Below, one piece after another: positions 1 through 9,934 of a stretch of DNA of 64,000 nucleotides (position 1 is its first letter; each line of letters opens with the position of its first letter). The notes beneath the pieces were generated by a model, which had not been told where the DNA came from, searched no databases, and saw only the letters and a list, made by a program, of their open reading frames with translations. Location: positions 62,562,171 through 62,626,170 of the forward strand of contig CM055101.1 in NCBI GenBank assembly GCA_029204225.1, read 5' to 3'. Source of the stretch: Diphasiastrum complanatum. Taxonomy: Eukaryota; Streptophyta; Lycopodiopsida; Lycopodiales; Lycopodiaceae. Made by a program: the position numbers and the translations under genes.

Positions 1-689
1 GTTGAGCATATGATTAACTGTAGATGCTCTCTCAAAGGAACTACGAGTAGCACCCTAAAGAACTCCAGAAACTGTTCCAAATGCCTACAAGTCACTGTAC
101 CTCATAGTTACGAAGGAACTCATTATCACTCCTTGGGAACGTGTTCCCGTGTTCCCACACACAAGGAACAATGTTCAAAATTGTGTAAGTTCATGTATAT
201 AGACCTTTAATTTGAACATGTGAACTATGAAGTTGTTCAAAACACTAGAAACGCTTTACTTTTTTATCATTTTATATTTTTTGATGATCACATGGCATTC
301 CCATGTTCCCACTTTTTACGTTCCCGTTCCCAAGGTCCACACATTCCCTCGTTCAGGTTCCTTGGCAACCATGCTGTACCTACAGTGTTCTCAGGATAGT
401 TGAGAAATCCTTCTTAAAAGGTTTAGGGATGACATCCACATAGCAAAAGTCCCCAAGAGGCCGCCCTACCACTGGGCCTAATGGCCCATAAGGCATATTC
501 TTATCCACTTAAATGAACCATGTAGTAATGTTTTGTAGGTGCAAAATAATATAACGGCCCCAATAATGAATAACCAGGTCTGCTTCATACTCTCCCTTAC
601 TAATTAAAACGTTTGTGCTAAATGTGAGACAAAATGTAGAATTATATCATATATGAAACATTCTGTAAAATGCAAGCTAAACTAGATGC
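1..689. other. No gene seen, apart from a small inverted-repeat element
   Basis: I see no coding exon or recognisable transposon domain here. The stretch 110-375 is rich in GTTCCC/GGGAAC words, treated separately as a small inverted-repeat element. The short open frame at 10-210 has no recognisable domain and is not called. Confidence 0.5.
131..335. repeat. Small inverted-repeat (MITE-like) element
   Basis: The segment opens with CCTTGGGAACG and closes with its reverse complement, CGTTCCCAAGG counted with one base of slack, so it has about 10-11-bp terminal inverted repeats around some 205 bp. GTTCCC motifs recur just inside both ends. No convincing target-site duplication was seen, so it may be a foldback of repeated words and not a transposed unit. 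Confidence 0.35.
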
Positions 690-1570
690 CAAAAAATTTG
701 GACTCCTTAGCATAGAGTAATTCCTGCTGGAGTTTTGTCAAGACAATTTTGATATGTTCTATGTGTTCCTCAAAGGTTTTACTGTGAATGAGAATATCAT
801 CTAAAAACACTACCACAAACTTCCCCAAACAAGGACGAAATAAATCGTTCATCATTTGCTAGAGCGTTCATTAACCCAAAAGGCAACACTAAGAACTCAT
901 AATGACCAAATCTGGTATGAAATCCAGTTTTCTGCACATCTTCCGATTTAATTCTTATCTGATGGTACCCTGTTCTGAGATCAACATTAGTGAAGTACTT
1001 CGCCCCACCTAAGCGATCAACCAAGTCGTCCATCCTAGGTAACAGATATAAATTCTTAATAGTTATCTTATTTAGTCCTTATAATCCAGACACATCTGGA
1101 ACCCTCCATCCTTCGCTTTCAAAAGAATAGGAGCGCCCCATGGTGACTACTAAGTTGGATATGTCCCATCCTCAAATAATTTTCTATGTGATTGGCAATC
1201 TCTATCTCCTCCTCCTGAGAAAACCTATAAAGTTGTCTAGAGGTAGGTTGACTACCAGGAATTGGCTCTATTATGTGGTCTACAAACCTAGATGGTGGTA
1301 AACATAAGGTAATTCAGTTGGAAAAAAATCTTGAAAGTCACTTATGATCTGATTTTTCATTGTTTGTTTCCAATCTAAAATTACTGAGTTCAGCATTGCA
1401 AAGAATTCACAATTGTTGGGATACATTTCAAAAACATCCACAATAGGTATTGCAAACATAGAAAAAACTCCATACTGCGAATTGTGAAATGCCTCTATTA
1501 TATTAACTTTAGAAATCATACGGGTCCCCTGGTGTCCATCCCAGTTATTGGCCTTGGCCAATGCCATGGC
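690..1570 (-). pseudogene. Ty3/gypsy reverse transcriptase relic
   Basis: Read on the minus strand, the region gives a degenerate gypsy polyprotein segment. The upstream part (about 1,567 to 1,280) ends in a FQDFFPTELP-like linker that precedes RT in gypsy elements. It is followed by GAPILLKAKDGG and a CLDYK segment (about 1,140-1,080), then the palm motifs [16 protein letters not shown] and [11 protein letters not shown] (about 1,000-860). Stops and frameshifts separate the pieces, and the YxDD region is not intact. It is a fragment, probably of the same element as the LTR/primer-site candidate near 3.0-3.25 kb. The family call is secure. The element limits are not. Confidence 0.75.
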
Positions 1571-3012
1571 CCTCGGCCCCTAGTAACTAGTCTGATGGAT
1601 GAACAGAATCACTTCCAAAAAATGTAAAATTGACCAATTTTCTATGATCTTAAATCATCACTTTTTGGTACTTTAAGGTTCCAAGTCTCCAACTCACCTC
1701 CTGAAGCTAGCCCCTTAAACAAAATAAATCATTATGCACCTACAACCATTGTTCCAAATAAGAAAAAAGTATCTTCGTAGTGTCATTGTTTCACTTCATT
1801 AGATGGATACCTCTGGCAAGAATCTCCACCACTCATTTATCATTGACAAATGTCAAATTGGCTATTGAACTTCAAGGAACTTGTAGCCTAGTGGGTGTGA
1901 GGTTTGTCAGTTAGATGTGGTCAATCTAGTTAGCGGAGGTCGTCTATGCAAACAATTTTCTAGTAGCTAATGATTTTCTTTACAAGAATATGGGGAAAAA
2001 ATAGGAGCAATCTTTCCAGATTTGGACCTGCTTAAGAAGAGAATAAAATCCATAGATGGAAGTCAATTCGTAGTAGAGACCTAGCCAAAAGGAACAAGAG
2101 ACACAGGTCACTACCTCTATCTTCATATTCTTGCCCCACAAGACGAAACAAAGTCAGAAGTAAACGTCAACTTATGAATATGGCCAGAGCCATAGGAAGC
2201 ACTTTGTGAAGATAGTGGTTGAATAGATACAAGTTGAACATCAAGAGTGTTGCATAGTGACAATGGCGAACACTGCATTGTCTACTTCTGATCTTTCAGC
2301 GTGTAAAAATCTCCTTTATTTTCTAATAGAAGGGCCGACTATAACTATATCTAGAGGAAGATACATGTGCACTTAGCTGCTACCATTTCATCCTAATTGG
2401 AATACTCGACTAGGATTACTTACACTACATAACTTCTTTGGAGCCCTCCCCAAGCTAAAAATCTGCTAAAGTCAATCTAGATACCTAGTCCAAAAGCAAT
2501 GCTTGAGAGAAGTATGGTGCGTGAAAGAATTGTGGGAATTATAGTATTAAGCTCATTTTGAAGCTCTCAATCATATTTGTTGTGATTTACTCTATTATGT
2601 GTAGCACACAACCCCTTTAAACAAAAATAAACACCTGGCTTGATAAGTGTCACACCATTAGTGTATGCTTGATTGTGGTGCTAGTAGCTACATGGTGCTG
2701 CTATGACTCCTCTATCCCTTGTGAATGATTGATCCATAGCTTGGGGGCTAGATCCGTAAGATCTAGGTTTTATTGGGTTGATTTGCCCACCATCTGATTC
2801 CCTTGTGTTGCTTTGTTGCGGCTTGCTTGGCTAGTGCATCCTCGGTGGGGCTTTATAAAGGTGGTCTACCTTTGTGAGATGCAGACTCTTTTGGAAAAGA
2901 GAGTTGGTGAGCCTAGTCATATCCCTATTGAGAGTTTAGTTTAGATCCTCAAAAAAAACTTATGCAAGAAGGATGTTTCGCCCTAATCCTCCTTTATGAA
3001 TCGACATCCCTT
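1571..3012. other. No gene recognised; probably decayed gypsy interior
   Basis: No open frame with a recognisable domain was found. If the minus-strand gypsy relic and the primer-site candidate at 3,013-3,024 belong together, this stretch would be the decayed gag/protease part of that element. That link is inference from order and spacing only. Confidence 0.35.
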
Positions 3013-3024
3013 GCACTGATACCA
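3013..3024 (-). other. Candidate retrotransposon primer binding site
   Basis: On the minus strand this reads TGGTATCAGTGC, which matches 10 of 12 bases of the tRNA-Met-type site TGGTATCAGAGC used by the four other LTR-element sites in this window. It lies next to an LTR-like block and points towards the gypsy relic at 0.7-1.6 kb. Confidence 0.4.
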
Positions 3025-3025
3025 G

Positions 3026-3247
3026 TTACTACTGATTGAACTGGAAAACAAGCACCGAAAAGGATAGTTTCTATCCTTGGAGCTTTACGAATGGAGGAGA
3101 TTCTGAGTTCTCCTGAGCCATGTATCATACCCATCCTAGATTTCAACAGATAAGGATACATTCTCCTAGAATCTTCTTTGTTTATATAAGTTAAGAACAT
3201 AGTCTATGAGTCTAAGTAAAGATCCAGACCTATATGGTCCCCAACAA
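3026..3247 (-). repeat. Candidate decayed 5' LTR (gypsy, minus strand)
   Basis: On the minus strand the block begins TGTTGGGGACC, a common gypsy LTR start. It contains a TATA-like CTTATATAAAC in the middle and ends close to the primer-site candidate. The expected CA end is not clean and no partner LTR was found, so this rests on order of parts alone. Confidence 0.35.
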
Positions 3248-3381
3248 CAAATGTTTGCTAGGATTATGGTTAGAACTTAGGGTCAATCTCCTAGAACCTT
3301 GGTCAGTGCTAAATTCCACACATGGCTTTAGTCATCCTATTACTGAAGATTAAGTTGGTTAGCATCACACACTCTCTGTGT

Positions 3382-3494
3382 CAAGGTTGCATCGAACCGC
3401 GGTTCAAACTGCCTCTCACGATTCGAACCATCGAATCGTTCGAACCGTCTGCTGGGCCCTAAACCGGATTTTTGAACGGGTCTGGACTTTGTTC

Positions 3495-3497
<3 letters not shown>
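3382..3497 (+). repeat. hAT 5' terminal inverted repeat and subterminal array
   Basis: The 12-bp terminal repeat (3,382-3,393) is followed by GATTCGAACC and GTTCGAACC-type motifs around 3,418-3,446 and related GAACC words. In hAT elements, repeated subterminal motifs bind the transposase. That role is inferred here from position and repetition. Confidence 0.65.

Positions 3498-3583
<86 letters not shown>
3498..3583. repeat. (GA)43 microsatellite at the LINE 3' end
   Basis: This is 86 bp of uninterrupted GA dinucleotides. On the minus strand it is a (TC)n tract directly after AATAAAGCTT of the LINE 3' UTR, so it stands where a poly(A) tail would be expected. The open frames read through it are artefacts. 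Confidence 0.9.
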
Positions 3584-3587
<4 letters not shown>

Positions 3588-4114
3588 TTTATTAATGTCT
3601 TTTCCATGCCAAAAGGCATATAAGACTAGTAAATTTACATGTCAAGTATTTGGTAACCGTAGGAGCATATGAAACGTCTCCAAGACTATAACAGAAATAC
3701 AAATCTAATCTGAAACTGAAAGCTGAAACTGAAAAGGATGCGATGATATATGAAACATGTGGGAGCATATATACTGCTAACTGTCATGAATACAGTATGA
3801 CACTATCATCCAACCTTGTCTCGCTGATGCTATAAAAGGATGTAATACAAGATGCAGCATGAAGGACTACTGATGGTCGATGACGTCGTCTAGGAAGATG
3901 AGGTCTCCTCATGATAAGTCGCTCGTGCAGCAACATGAGTATGAGTGGAACACTGTCTCTGATCTCGGTGGGCATGTAAGTCTCCATCATCCTCATCCTC
4001 ATCAGATACTAAGTCTCGTCCTCTTCTCCTGGAGAAGAAAGAAGTGATCTGCGGCTGAGAAATATGACTCCGCTGGGCGGTCTGACATAGGCCATGTCGT
4101 AGAATAAACATCTC
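3584..4114 (-). other. LINE 3' untranslated region
   Basis: Read on the minus strand, this follows the C-terminal part of ORF2 and ends GGCATGGAAAAGACATTAA, then TAAAGC, then the (TC)n tract. About 120 bp next to the tail is clearly similar to plus-strand sequence at 47,580-47,700, which carries the same AATAAAGC signal. That marks it as a family-specific 3' UTR. The short open frames at 3,784-4,111 may include the last residues of ORF2. Confidence 0.7.
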
Positions 4115-5981
4115 TCATATCATGAGTGCGGCGCATCGAGAGTCCTCATAGGCTAGGAGGGATCGTAGGGTGACAGGCGAATCACGAAACAGACAGTGAT
4201 ATCTCCCTCTGATCTCGTAATACACCGGGCATCTAAAGATAAAGTGCTCCTCTAACTCCACCTCATCCAGGGAACAAAACTGACAAATCCGCTCCCCTCT
4301 CGGGGTACCCTGGAATCTCCCAGTCTCAATAGCCAACTGATGTGATGATACGCGGAGCTGTCCCAATAGCCCGTCCATCAAGCATGAGCTCCTGGCGCTG
4401 CATGAAGGCTCGAGAAGTGTTGAAGACCATAACCCTGGTCTTCGCAGTGTTCACCCCCAATCCCCATCTGGTACAGAAACCCTGTAAACAATCTAGCTGC
4501 CTCTGTAATCCCTCTCTGGTCGTGGATACTAGTACCACATCATCCGCATACAAGAGAATAGCAATCAAGATGGTGCCAAGTCTATAGCCAGCTCCTCCAC
4601 ACTGTGAGATGGCTCGCTCTAACTCATCAATGTACAATCCAAAAAGAACCAGCGAAAGAGAGCATCCCTATTTCACCCCAATGGTGCTCCAAATGTGATC
4701 AGAGATACCACTACCATGTCGGAAGCATCCCAAGACCTTTTCATAAAGAGCCATCACTGCCAGAACAATATCCGCGGAGAAACCAAGATCCCGAAGTCTC
4801 TGAATGAGTAGGGAGTGTGGTACAGAATCAAAGGCTTTCCTGAAGTCCACAAAACAGTAGTAAACACTTTCTTTCCTGTGCTTAGCTTCCTCAATCAAAG
4901 CTCTAAGTGTGAAAATATAGTCAGTGGTAGAGTAATGAGCCCAGAAACCTGCCTATCCCAATGCATGTAGTCTCCTCAATTCCGCCTCTGAGCTTACTGC
5001 AGACTGGAGTATGGTACCATAAAGCTTAGTGAGGACATGTCCGATCATGATAGTGCGGTAGTTACCAGGAATCATGGGATCACCATTTTTATGGATAGGA
5101 TGGATGATGTTGGTGCACCAGGATGAAGGGAAGCCAGAGACAACGACGGAATTGAGGAGAGTGGCTAGTGTGGGAGCAAGGTCGGTAGCATGGATTAGGA
5201 GTTCCGACTCAAGGTCTTCAATGTCTCTTGCTTTATGGGATTTCATTTTCTTGATGGCCGCAAGTACCAAGTCAGCGGTGAAGAAGGTGAACTCAAAGGG
5301 ACGAGGGGAGATAGAGATAGGTGCGTCAGTAGTATGGTATATAGACTGGTAGCGTAGTCGGTCCATATGCGAAGGTCTTCCAGGAGAGGTGGTGGAGTAC
5401 GAGGGATAAACTCACGCCAAAAGGCTCCTGAAGAAGAACTAAAGAGAAGGTCAACGAGGCGTTTTCCTTCAGAGTCATCATAAGCACGCTTTTTCTGACG
5501 GAGTGTGCGATGGTAAGAACGTCGAGCAGAGCGAAGGAGGTGAGGTTCATGACTGCGGGCATGGGTGACAAGATGATGAAGAGAGCGACACTCGGTATCA
5601 TACCATGGAGGGTGTGGAGGGCGTAGCGACGAGGGACGTGTGTGTTTGCCTTTATGGGCCTTAGATGAAAAAGCTAGAAAAGCAGCAGCATGAAGAGAGT
5701 TGCTAAGGAAAGTTGCTTGAGTCTCGAGTGTACTATCGTGCAGAAACGAATGGAGTAGGGAGGTAAGAAATTCCTGATAGAATGGTGCATATAAAGAGCT
5801 GAATGTATACCTGGGTGCCCGGGTAAGCATGGGATGTGAGGATAACTGAGGGGGTGGGAGGCGGCCGATAGCAAAGGAGAGAAAGGAGTGATCAGAGAGA
5901 GTGGTGGGGGAGATGTCAAAATCAAAGATGAGAGGTATGGAGGATGGTGATCCCATGAGATAGTCCACAACAATATCTACA
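4115..5981 (-). pseudogene. LINE ORF2, 3' part: endonuclease end, RT, zinc knuckle
   Basis: From 5,981 downwards the frame opens with the end of the endonuclease domain (VVDYLMGSPSS, LSDHSFLSF). A long linker follows, then RT palm motifs: a KARDIEDLESELL segment, GNYRTIMIGHVLTKLY, VDFRKAFDSVPHSLL and ILLYADDVVLVST, the last carrying the catalytic YADD. The C-terminus has a CQFCSLDEVELEEHFIFRC zinc knuckle, typical of LINE ORF2 ends. The pieces lie in different frames (breaks near 5,340, 4,950, 4,660 and 4,330), so the copy is dead. It supplied RNA-templated target-primed insertion when intact. A second, more deleted copy of the same family lies at 47.0-47.74 kb. Confidence 0.85.
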
Positions 5982-7359
5982 TGTCTTGTTGCTTCTACAT
6001 CACAATCATTGGAGTTGGCTGAATTGTGGCACGCAAGGTTTGGGCATCTCAACTTTGCAAATTTGAGGAAGCTGAAGACATTTAATATGGTAGAAGACAT
6101 TCCTACTATTGAGCAGCCGGAAGAGCATGTATGTGAGGGTTGCATACTTGGAAAGTTTCAAAGTAAACCTTTTTCAATTGATGGAACTATAAGGGTTCTT
6201 GATAAATTTGATTTGGTTCATAGTGATGTTTGTGGTCCAATGAGGACCGAATCCATTGGAAAGTGTATCTATTTTGTGACTTTTATTGATGACTTTTTCC
6301 GTTTTACATGGATCTATCCTATGAAGGCTAAATCGGAAGTTTTTCAACGTTTCAAAGATTTTCTAGCAATGGTGGAAAATCAGTTTGGGCATTCTTTGAA
6401 GACCGTACGCACCGATCGAGGAGGGGAATACATTAAGAATACGTTCGGTGCATTTCTTCGAGAAAAGGAAATTCTACATCAAATGACAACTCCCTATATG
6501 CCTCAACAAAATGGTGTTGCCGAGCGAAAGAATCGCACACTTATGGAGATGGCCCGTTGCATGCTCAAAGCAAAGGGGCTGCCTCACAAGTTTTGGGCTG
6601 AAGCGGTTATAACGGCAATATACATAAGCAATCGTTGTCCTACTAAAGCATTGAAAGTATTAACTCCTTATGAAGTTTGGTATGGAAAGAAGCCTACAAT
6701 CTCTCACTTTCGCATTTTTGGTTGTACGGCTTATGTTCCGGATAAACTTAGTACAAAGCTTGAGGATAAAGGAGTTAAATGCATTTTTGTTGGCTATAGT
6801 AGAGTTTCGAGCCTAATGTTCATCAAGAATCGCCCGTTGTTGCTCAAAATAAGCCTGCAGGAACTGTTGGACAGCAAGGACCAGTTTTGGAAGATCTTGG
6901 ACAGCCAAGTGCGGTGTCGGAGGATCTTGGACAGCAAATTGTAAGAAGTGACATGGCTGTTGGACAGCCCAAAACAGTCCCACGGTGGCTGTTGTCGACT
7001 TTGCGGGACAGCAAAGTAGGTTCATTTTATGATGGAAAGACACGTGCCTCTACAAAATCAGTGGACTATGCTGATTTTTTGAGATGCAAGATGAGTATGA
7101 CTCACTTATGAAAAACCAGATTTGGGTTCTTGTTGATCTTCCTCATGGGAAGAAGGCAATTGGTTCTAAATGGGTATACAAAATCAAGTATAAGGCAGAT
7201 GGCACCATTGAAAGGTACAAGGCAAGGCTCGTTGCCAAAGGCTATGCTCAGCAAAAGGGGATTGATTATGACGAGACTTTTTCTCCTACTGCTCGGATGA
7301 CTACCGTGAGAATAGTAACCTCTTTGGCTGCCCACTTTGGTTGGCGTTTGCGGCAACTT
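5982..7359 (+). pseudogene. Copia A polyprotein, integrase to start of RT
   Basis: The frame carries the integrase zinc-binding and core regions: ELWHARFGHLNF, a CEGC pair, HSDVCGPM, VTFIDDFFRFTWIY, VRTDRGGEY and MPQQNGVAERKNRTL. The D, D and E positions of the core are recognisable. Frameshifts follow around 6,810-7,080. RT begins with a WVYKIKYKADG-like segment and YDETFSPTARM and stops at 7,359, where copia B interrupts. The matching continuation is at 18,604. Both gag and protease are missing upstream. Confidence 0.85.
7355..7359 (+). repeat. Target-site duplication of copia B, left copy (aactt)
   Basis: The five bases aactt precede the copia B 5' LTR, and the same five bases follow its 3' LTR at 18,599-18,603. 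Removing B and one copy rejoins the RT coding region of copia A. Confidence 0.9.
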
Positions 7360-7758
7360 TGTTGAAGAGTAATGCCTATTTTACCCCTTTTGGCTAAGCA
7401 TTAGTTAAGTTGTACATAACTCATGGGGCATGTTTTAATTAAATGCATGACCCCCCCTTAATGTTAAGTTATGTAAATTAGTGCAAGTGGCCCACTTGGC
7501 CAAGTAGCTCACTCCCATGGTTGACACCTAGACTTTCCATGCATGTAAAGGAGGTGCTTGCCTCACAAGGGATTTGGAGGACCCACGCCCTCCTCTCTCT
7601 CACTAGCAATTCATTTCTTCTTGAGACTTTTGAGTTTGTGAGATGCTCATGCAATTCTCCTTGGGTGTGATATTTCCATAGCCAAGTTTTCTCAAGCTTT
7701 CATAGTTGATCTAGCATCTGAGTTAAGATACTCCATAGCTAGGTCTTGTAATTCTTCA
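7360..7758 (+). repeat. Copia B 5' LTR (399 bp)
   Basis: It runs from TGTTGAAGAG to ATTCTTCA, with TG..CA ends and a short inverted end repeat (TGTTGAAGA-like against TTCTTCA). It is followed at once by the primer binding site. One base differs from the 3' copy. Confidence 0.93.
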
Positions 7759-7770
7759 TGGTATCAGAGC
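7759..7770 (+). other. Copia B primer binding site
   Basis: TGGTATCAGAGC directly abuts the LTR and is complementary to the 3' end of initiator tRNA-Met, the usual primer of plant copia elements. Confidence 0.9.
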
Positions 7771-8227
7771 AGGTTGTCTAGCCTGTGAGTCTGAGAGTGA
7801 GAGAAACTTCAGTGCTTAGATTCTTGAGAAGATTCTTATCTTCTACAAGCACCTCAATCTTGAAAGAGGGAGCATTTGATCTACAGGTGTCAGATCAGGT
7901 GGAGTCTTGCACTGTTGGTGAGCTATTGGCAAGGGGAGTGGGATGATCCAAAAACTTTCTAAATCTGGCTAAGTTTTGGAGAGTTTTTCTGGAGGAGCTT
8001 ACACAAAAGTAGGGCGCACTTTCTGTAGGGGCTTCTTGTTTCTGTTCCAGTGGAGCCTAGTGCTTGTGCTAGTGAGGCCACACCAAGTGGCAAAGACAAA
8101 AACAGGAGCTGAAGGGTTGCCTTGAAGTGGCTACATACCCTAGTTTGGGGTTAAACCCTTGTTGCTGGAAGCTGTTCTTTTCTGATCTCTTTCAAGTTGA
8201 GCTTCTGTTTTAAGCACAGATTTTAGC
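7771..8227 (+). other. Copia B untranslated leader
   Basis: This 457-bp leader between the primer site and the gag ATG has no recognisable coding domain. The gag start at 8,228 is the first ATG in frame with conserved copia gag sequence. Confidence 0.7.
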
Positions 8228-8672
8228 ATGGCAAGTCTTGGGGAGAGTTTGCTGGGTGAATCTAGCAAACTAGATGGCACAAACTACAGAGTGTGGAAGT
8301 TCAAGATAGCCAATATCTTGATGGATAAGAATTGCTGGGAGGTCATGTCAGGTACAGAACCTGTACCAACATCTGATCCTGAATTGAAGGACTACATGAA
8401 CAGGAGACATAAAGCTCATAGGATAATCAATCTTTCTGTCAAGGACAATATTATTCCTCACATTTGCAATGCAAGGGATGCAGCTGATGCTTGGACAATT
8501 CTGAAGTCTATGTTTGAAACAGTGGATTCAGCCAAGCTGGTGTATTTGCAAAATAGGTTACATACTCTCAAGATGGAAGCAGGTGCAACAATTGGTGATC
8601 ATATTACAAAGGTCAAGGACCTATTGGATCAGCTTGCTTCAGTTGGAGAGAAAGTAAGTGACAGGGGTATTG
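8228..8672 (+). pseudogene. Copia B gag, N-terminal part (split by copia C)
   Basis: The frame starts MASLGESLLGESSKLDG and includes the copia gag signature around NYRVWKFKIANIL, followed by helical segments (DAADAWTILKSMF, LVYLQNRLHTLKM). This is the capsid region that packages element RNA. It runs into the copia C LTR at 8,673 and would continue in the same frame at 14,539 if C and one tattg copy were absent. Apart from this interruption the gag segment is open. Confidence 0.88.
8668..8672 (+). repeat. Target-site duplication of copia C, left copy (tattg)
   Basis: The five bases tattg directly precede the copia C LTR and recur at 14,534-14,538 directly after its 3' LTR. Confidence 0.92.
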
Positions 8673-9325
8673 TGTGAAAAATTGTCAACTAGTAGTATTT
8701 TCCTAACTTGAGATTTTGTAGGCCTATGGCCAAATAAAAGTTAGAGATAGGTTCATACATGTATGTAGAGGCCCAAAGTATGTGTACACTACTTTTGAGG
8801 TCACATTAATTAGAGGAGGTCGAGTGTGGAGCTCTTCTATTGGCTCATAATTTGGTGCATTCCTATTTGACCAAATTTCTAGGTATATGGGTGAATCCTA
8901 TTGGACCCCAATTTTAGCCTATCATAAGACAAGTGGCCAAGAGGCACTATGGCTGCTATAAATAGCCATCTCCACGAGTATGTACACATCTCATTTTCAT
9001 TCTATTGAATGAATGTTATGCTCTTTGAAGGTCCATCTTCTTCTCTCTCACTTTTTTGTTCATATCTTGCATTCTAGCCACTAGAATTGTGATTTCTTTG
9101 TTGCTATGGCTTCACACGTGTGAAATGCAGGTTGTAGGCTCTGAAGTACGGACAGGGACAGCAAGTTTCTGTTTGTGGAAGCTTATGATCAGATTTTGAT
9201 GTTTAGTTGATGTTTAGTATGCTTAACATCACAATTTCTATCATTTTTTCAATCTAGATGTGCATAACTTCCATGGCCAAGATCTTTATAAAACTTTAGC
9301 ATCTTTTGGATCTGAGTTTTTCACA
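8673..9325 (+). repeat. Copia C 5' LTR (653 bp)
   Basis: It runs from TGTGAAAAATTG to GAGTTTTTCACA, with inverted ends TGTGAAAAA/TTTTTCACA. It contains a TATA box (TATAAATA, 8,957-8,964) and the perfect 14-bp palindrome TTCACACGTGTGAA (9,111-9,124), downstream of the expected transcription start. One base differs from the 3' LTR. Confidence 0.95.
8957..8964 (+). promoter_or_regulatory. TATA box of copia C
   Basis: TATAAATA lies in the middle of the LTR in the context GCTGCTATAAATAGCC. A start site about 25-35 bp downstream would define the U3/R border. The same motif lies at 14,165-14,172 in the 3' LTR. Confidence 0.75.
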
Positions 9326-9337
9326 TGGTATCAGAGC
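9326..9337 (+). other. Copia C primer binding site
   Basis: TGGTATCAGAGC directly abuts the 5' LTR, matching initiator tRNA-Met priming as in copia B and the gypsy element. Confidence 0.92.
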
Positions 9338-9934
9338 ATTAGGCGGCCAAATGTGCAGGTTTTGCCAGATTTAGAAGAGATTTGTGGGCGAGTTTGCTTT
9401 TGTAGCATTCCAATCAAGTTTCTAGCTAAAAATCTTGTTGATTTATGTGTAGAAATTGGATCTTTGTGATCAAAACATCATTTGTATGCATTTCAATTGA
9501 AGTAGGGCGAATTCCCTCTGTACTTATCAGAATAAGGAGACAAAAATTGTTTTGGAAAGAGGGAGATGCAAGATCCAACAAGATCCTATTAGTTTTCCAT
9601 TCTAGCATATAGTTTTTTGATTCAATTTCTTGCTTCTTCATGTCAAAAACTTCAAAATTGATGTAACCCTCTGATTTTCAGTTTGCTGAATGATTCAAGA
9701 GTGTATTTCAATCTTAGGAGTGAGGGAAAAGCAAGTATATTGAGGTTTGGTCTTGGTTTGATCAAGAAATCATAAAACTAGTGGCTAAAATTAAGGAAAA
9801 AGTGAGGAAAAGAGAGAAAAAGTAAGGTTTTAGGTTCCAAATCTTTGTGATTTCTTCTTGTGTTTCATTTGTTGATTCAAGAGAGTGCTTAGTGCATTGG
9901 AACAGGTCAAAGATCAGAGATCAATCATTGCAAC
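9338..9934 (+). other. Copia C untranslated leader
   Basis: This is 597 bp between primer site and polyprotein start, with short unrelated open frames only. The ATG at 9,935 was chosen because conserved gag sequence starts directly after it. Confidence 0.75.

Noticed and set aside
3378-3672. Open frames of Arg-Glu or Ser-Leu repeats over (GA/TC)n tracts (also 21.6-22.4, 47.6, 48.2, 55.5-55.8 and 61.6-62.1 kb)
   Set aside because: They exist only because dinucleotide repeats lack stop codons. No conserved sequence extends beyond the tract.
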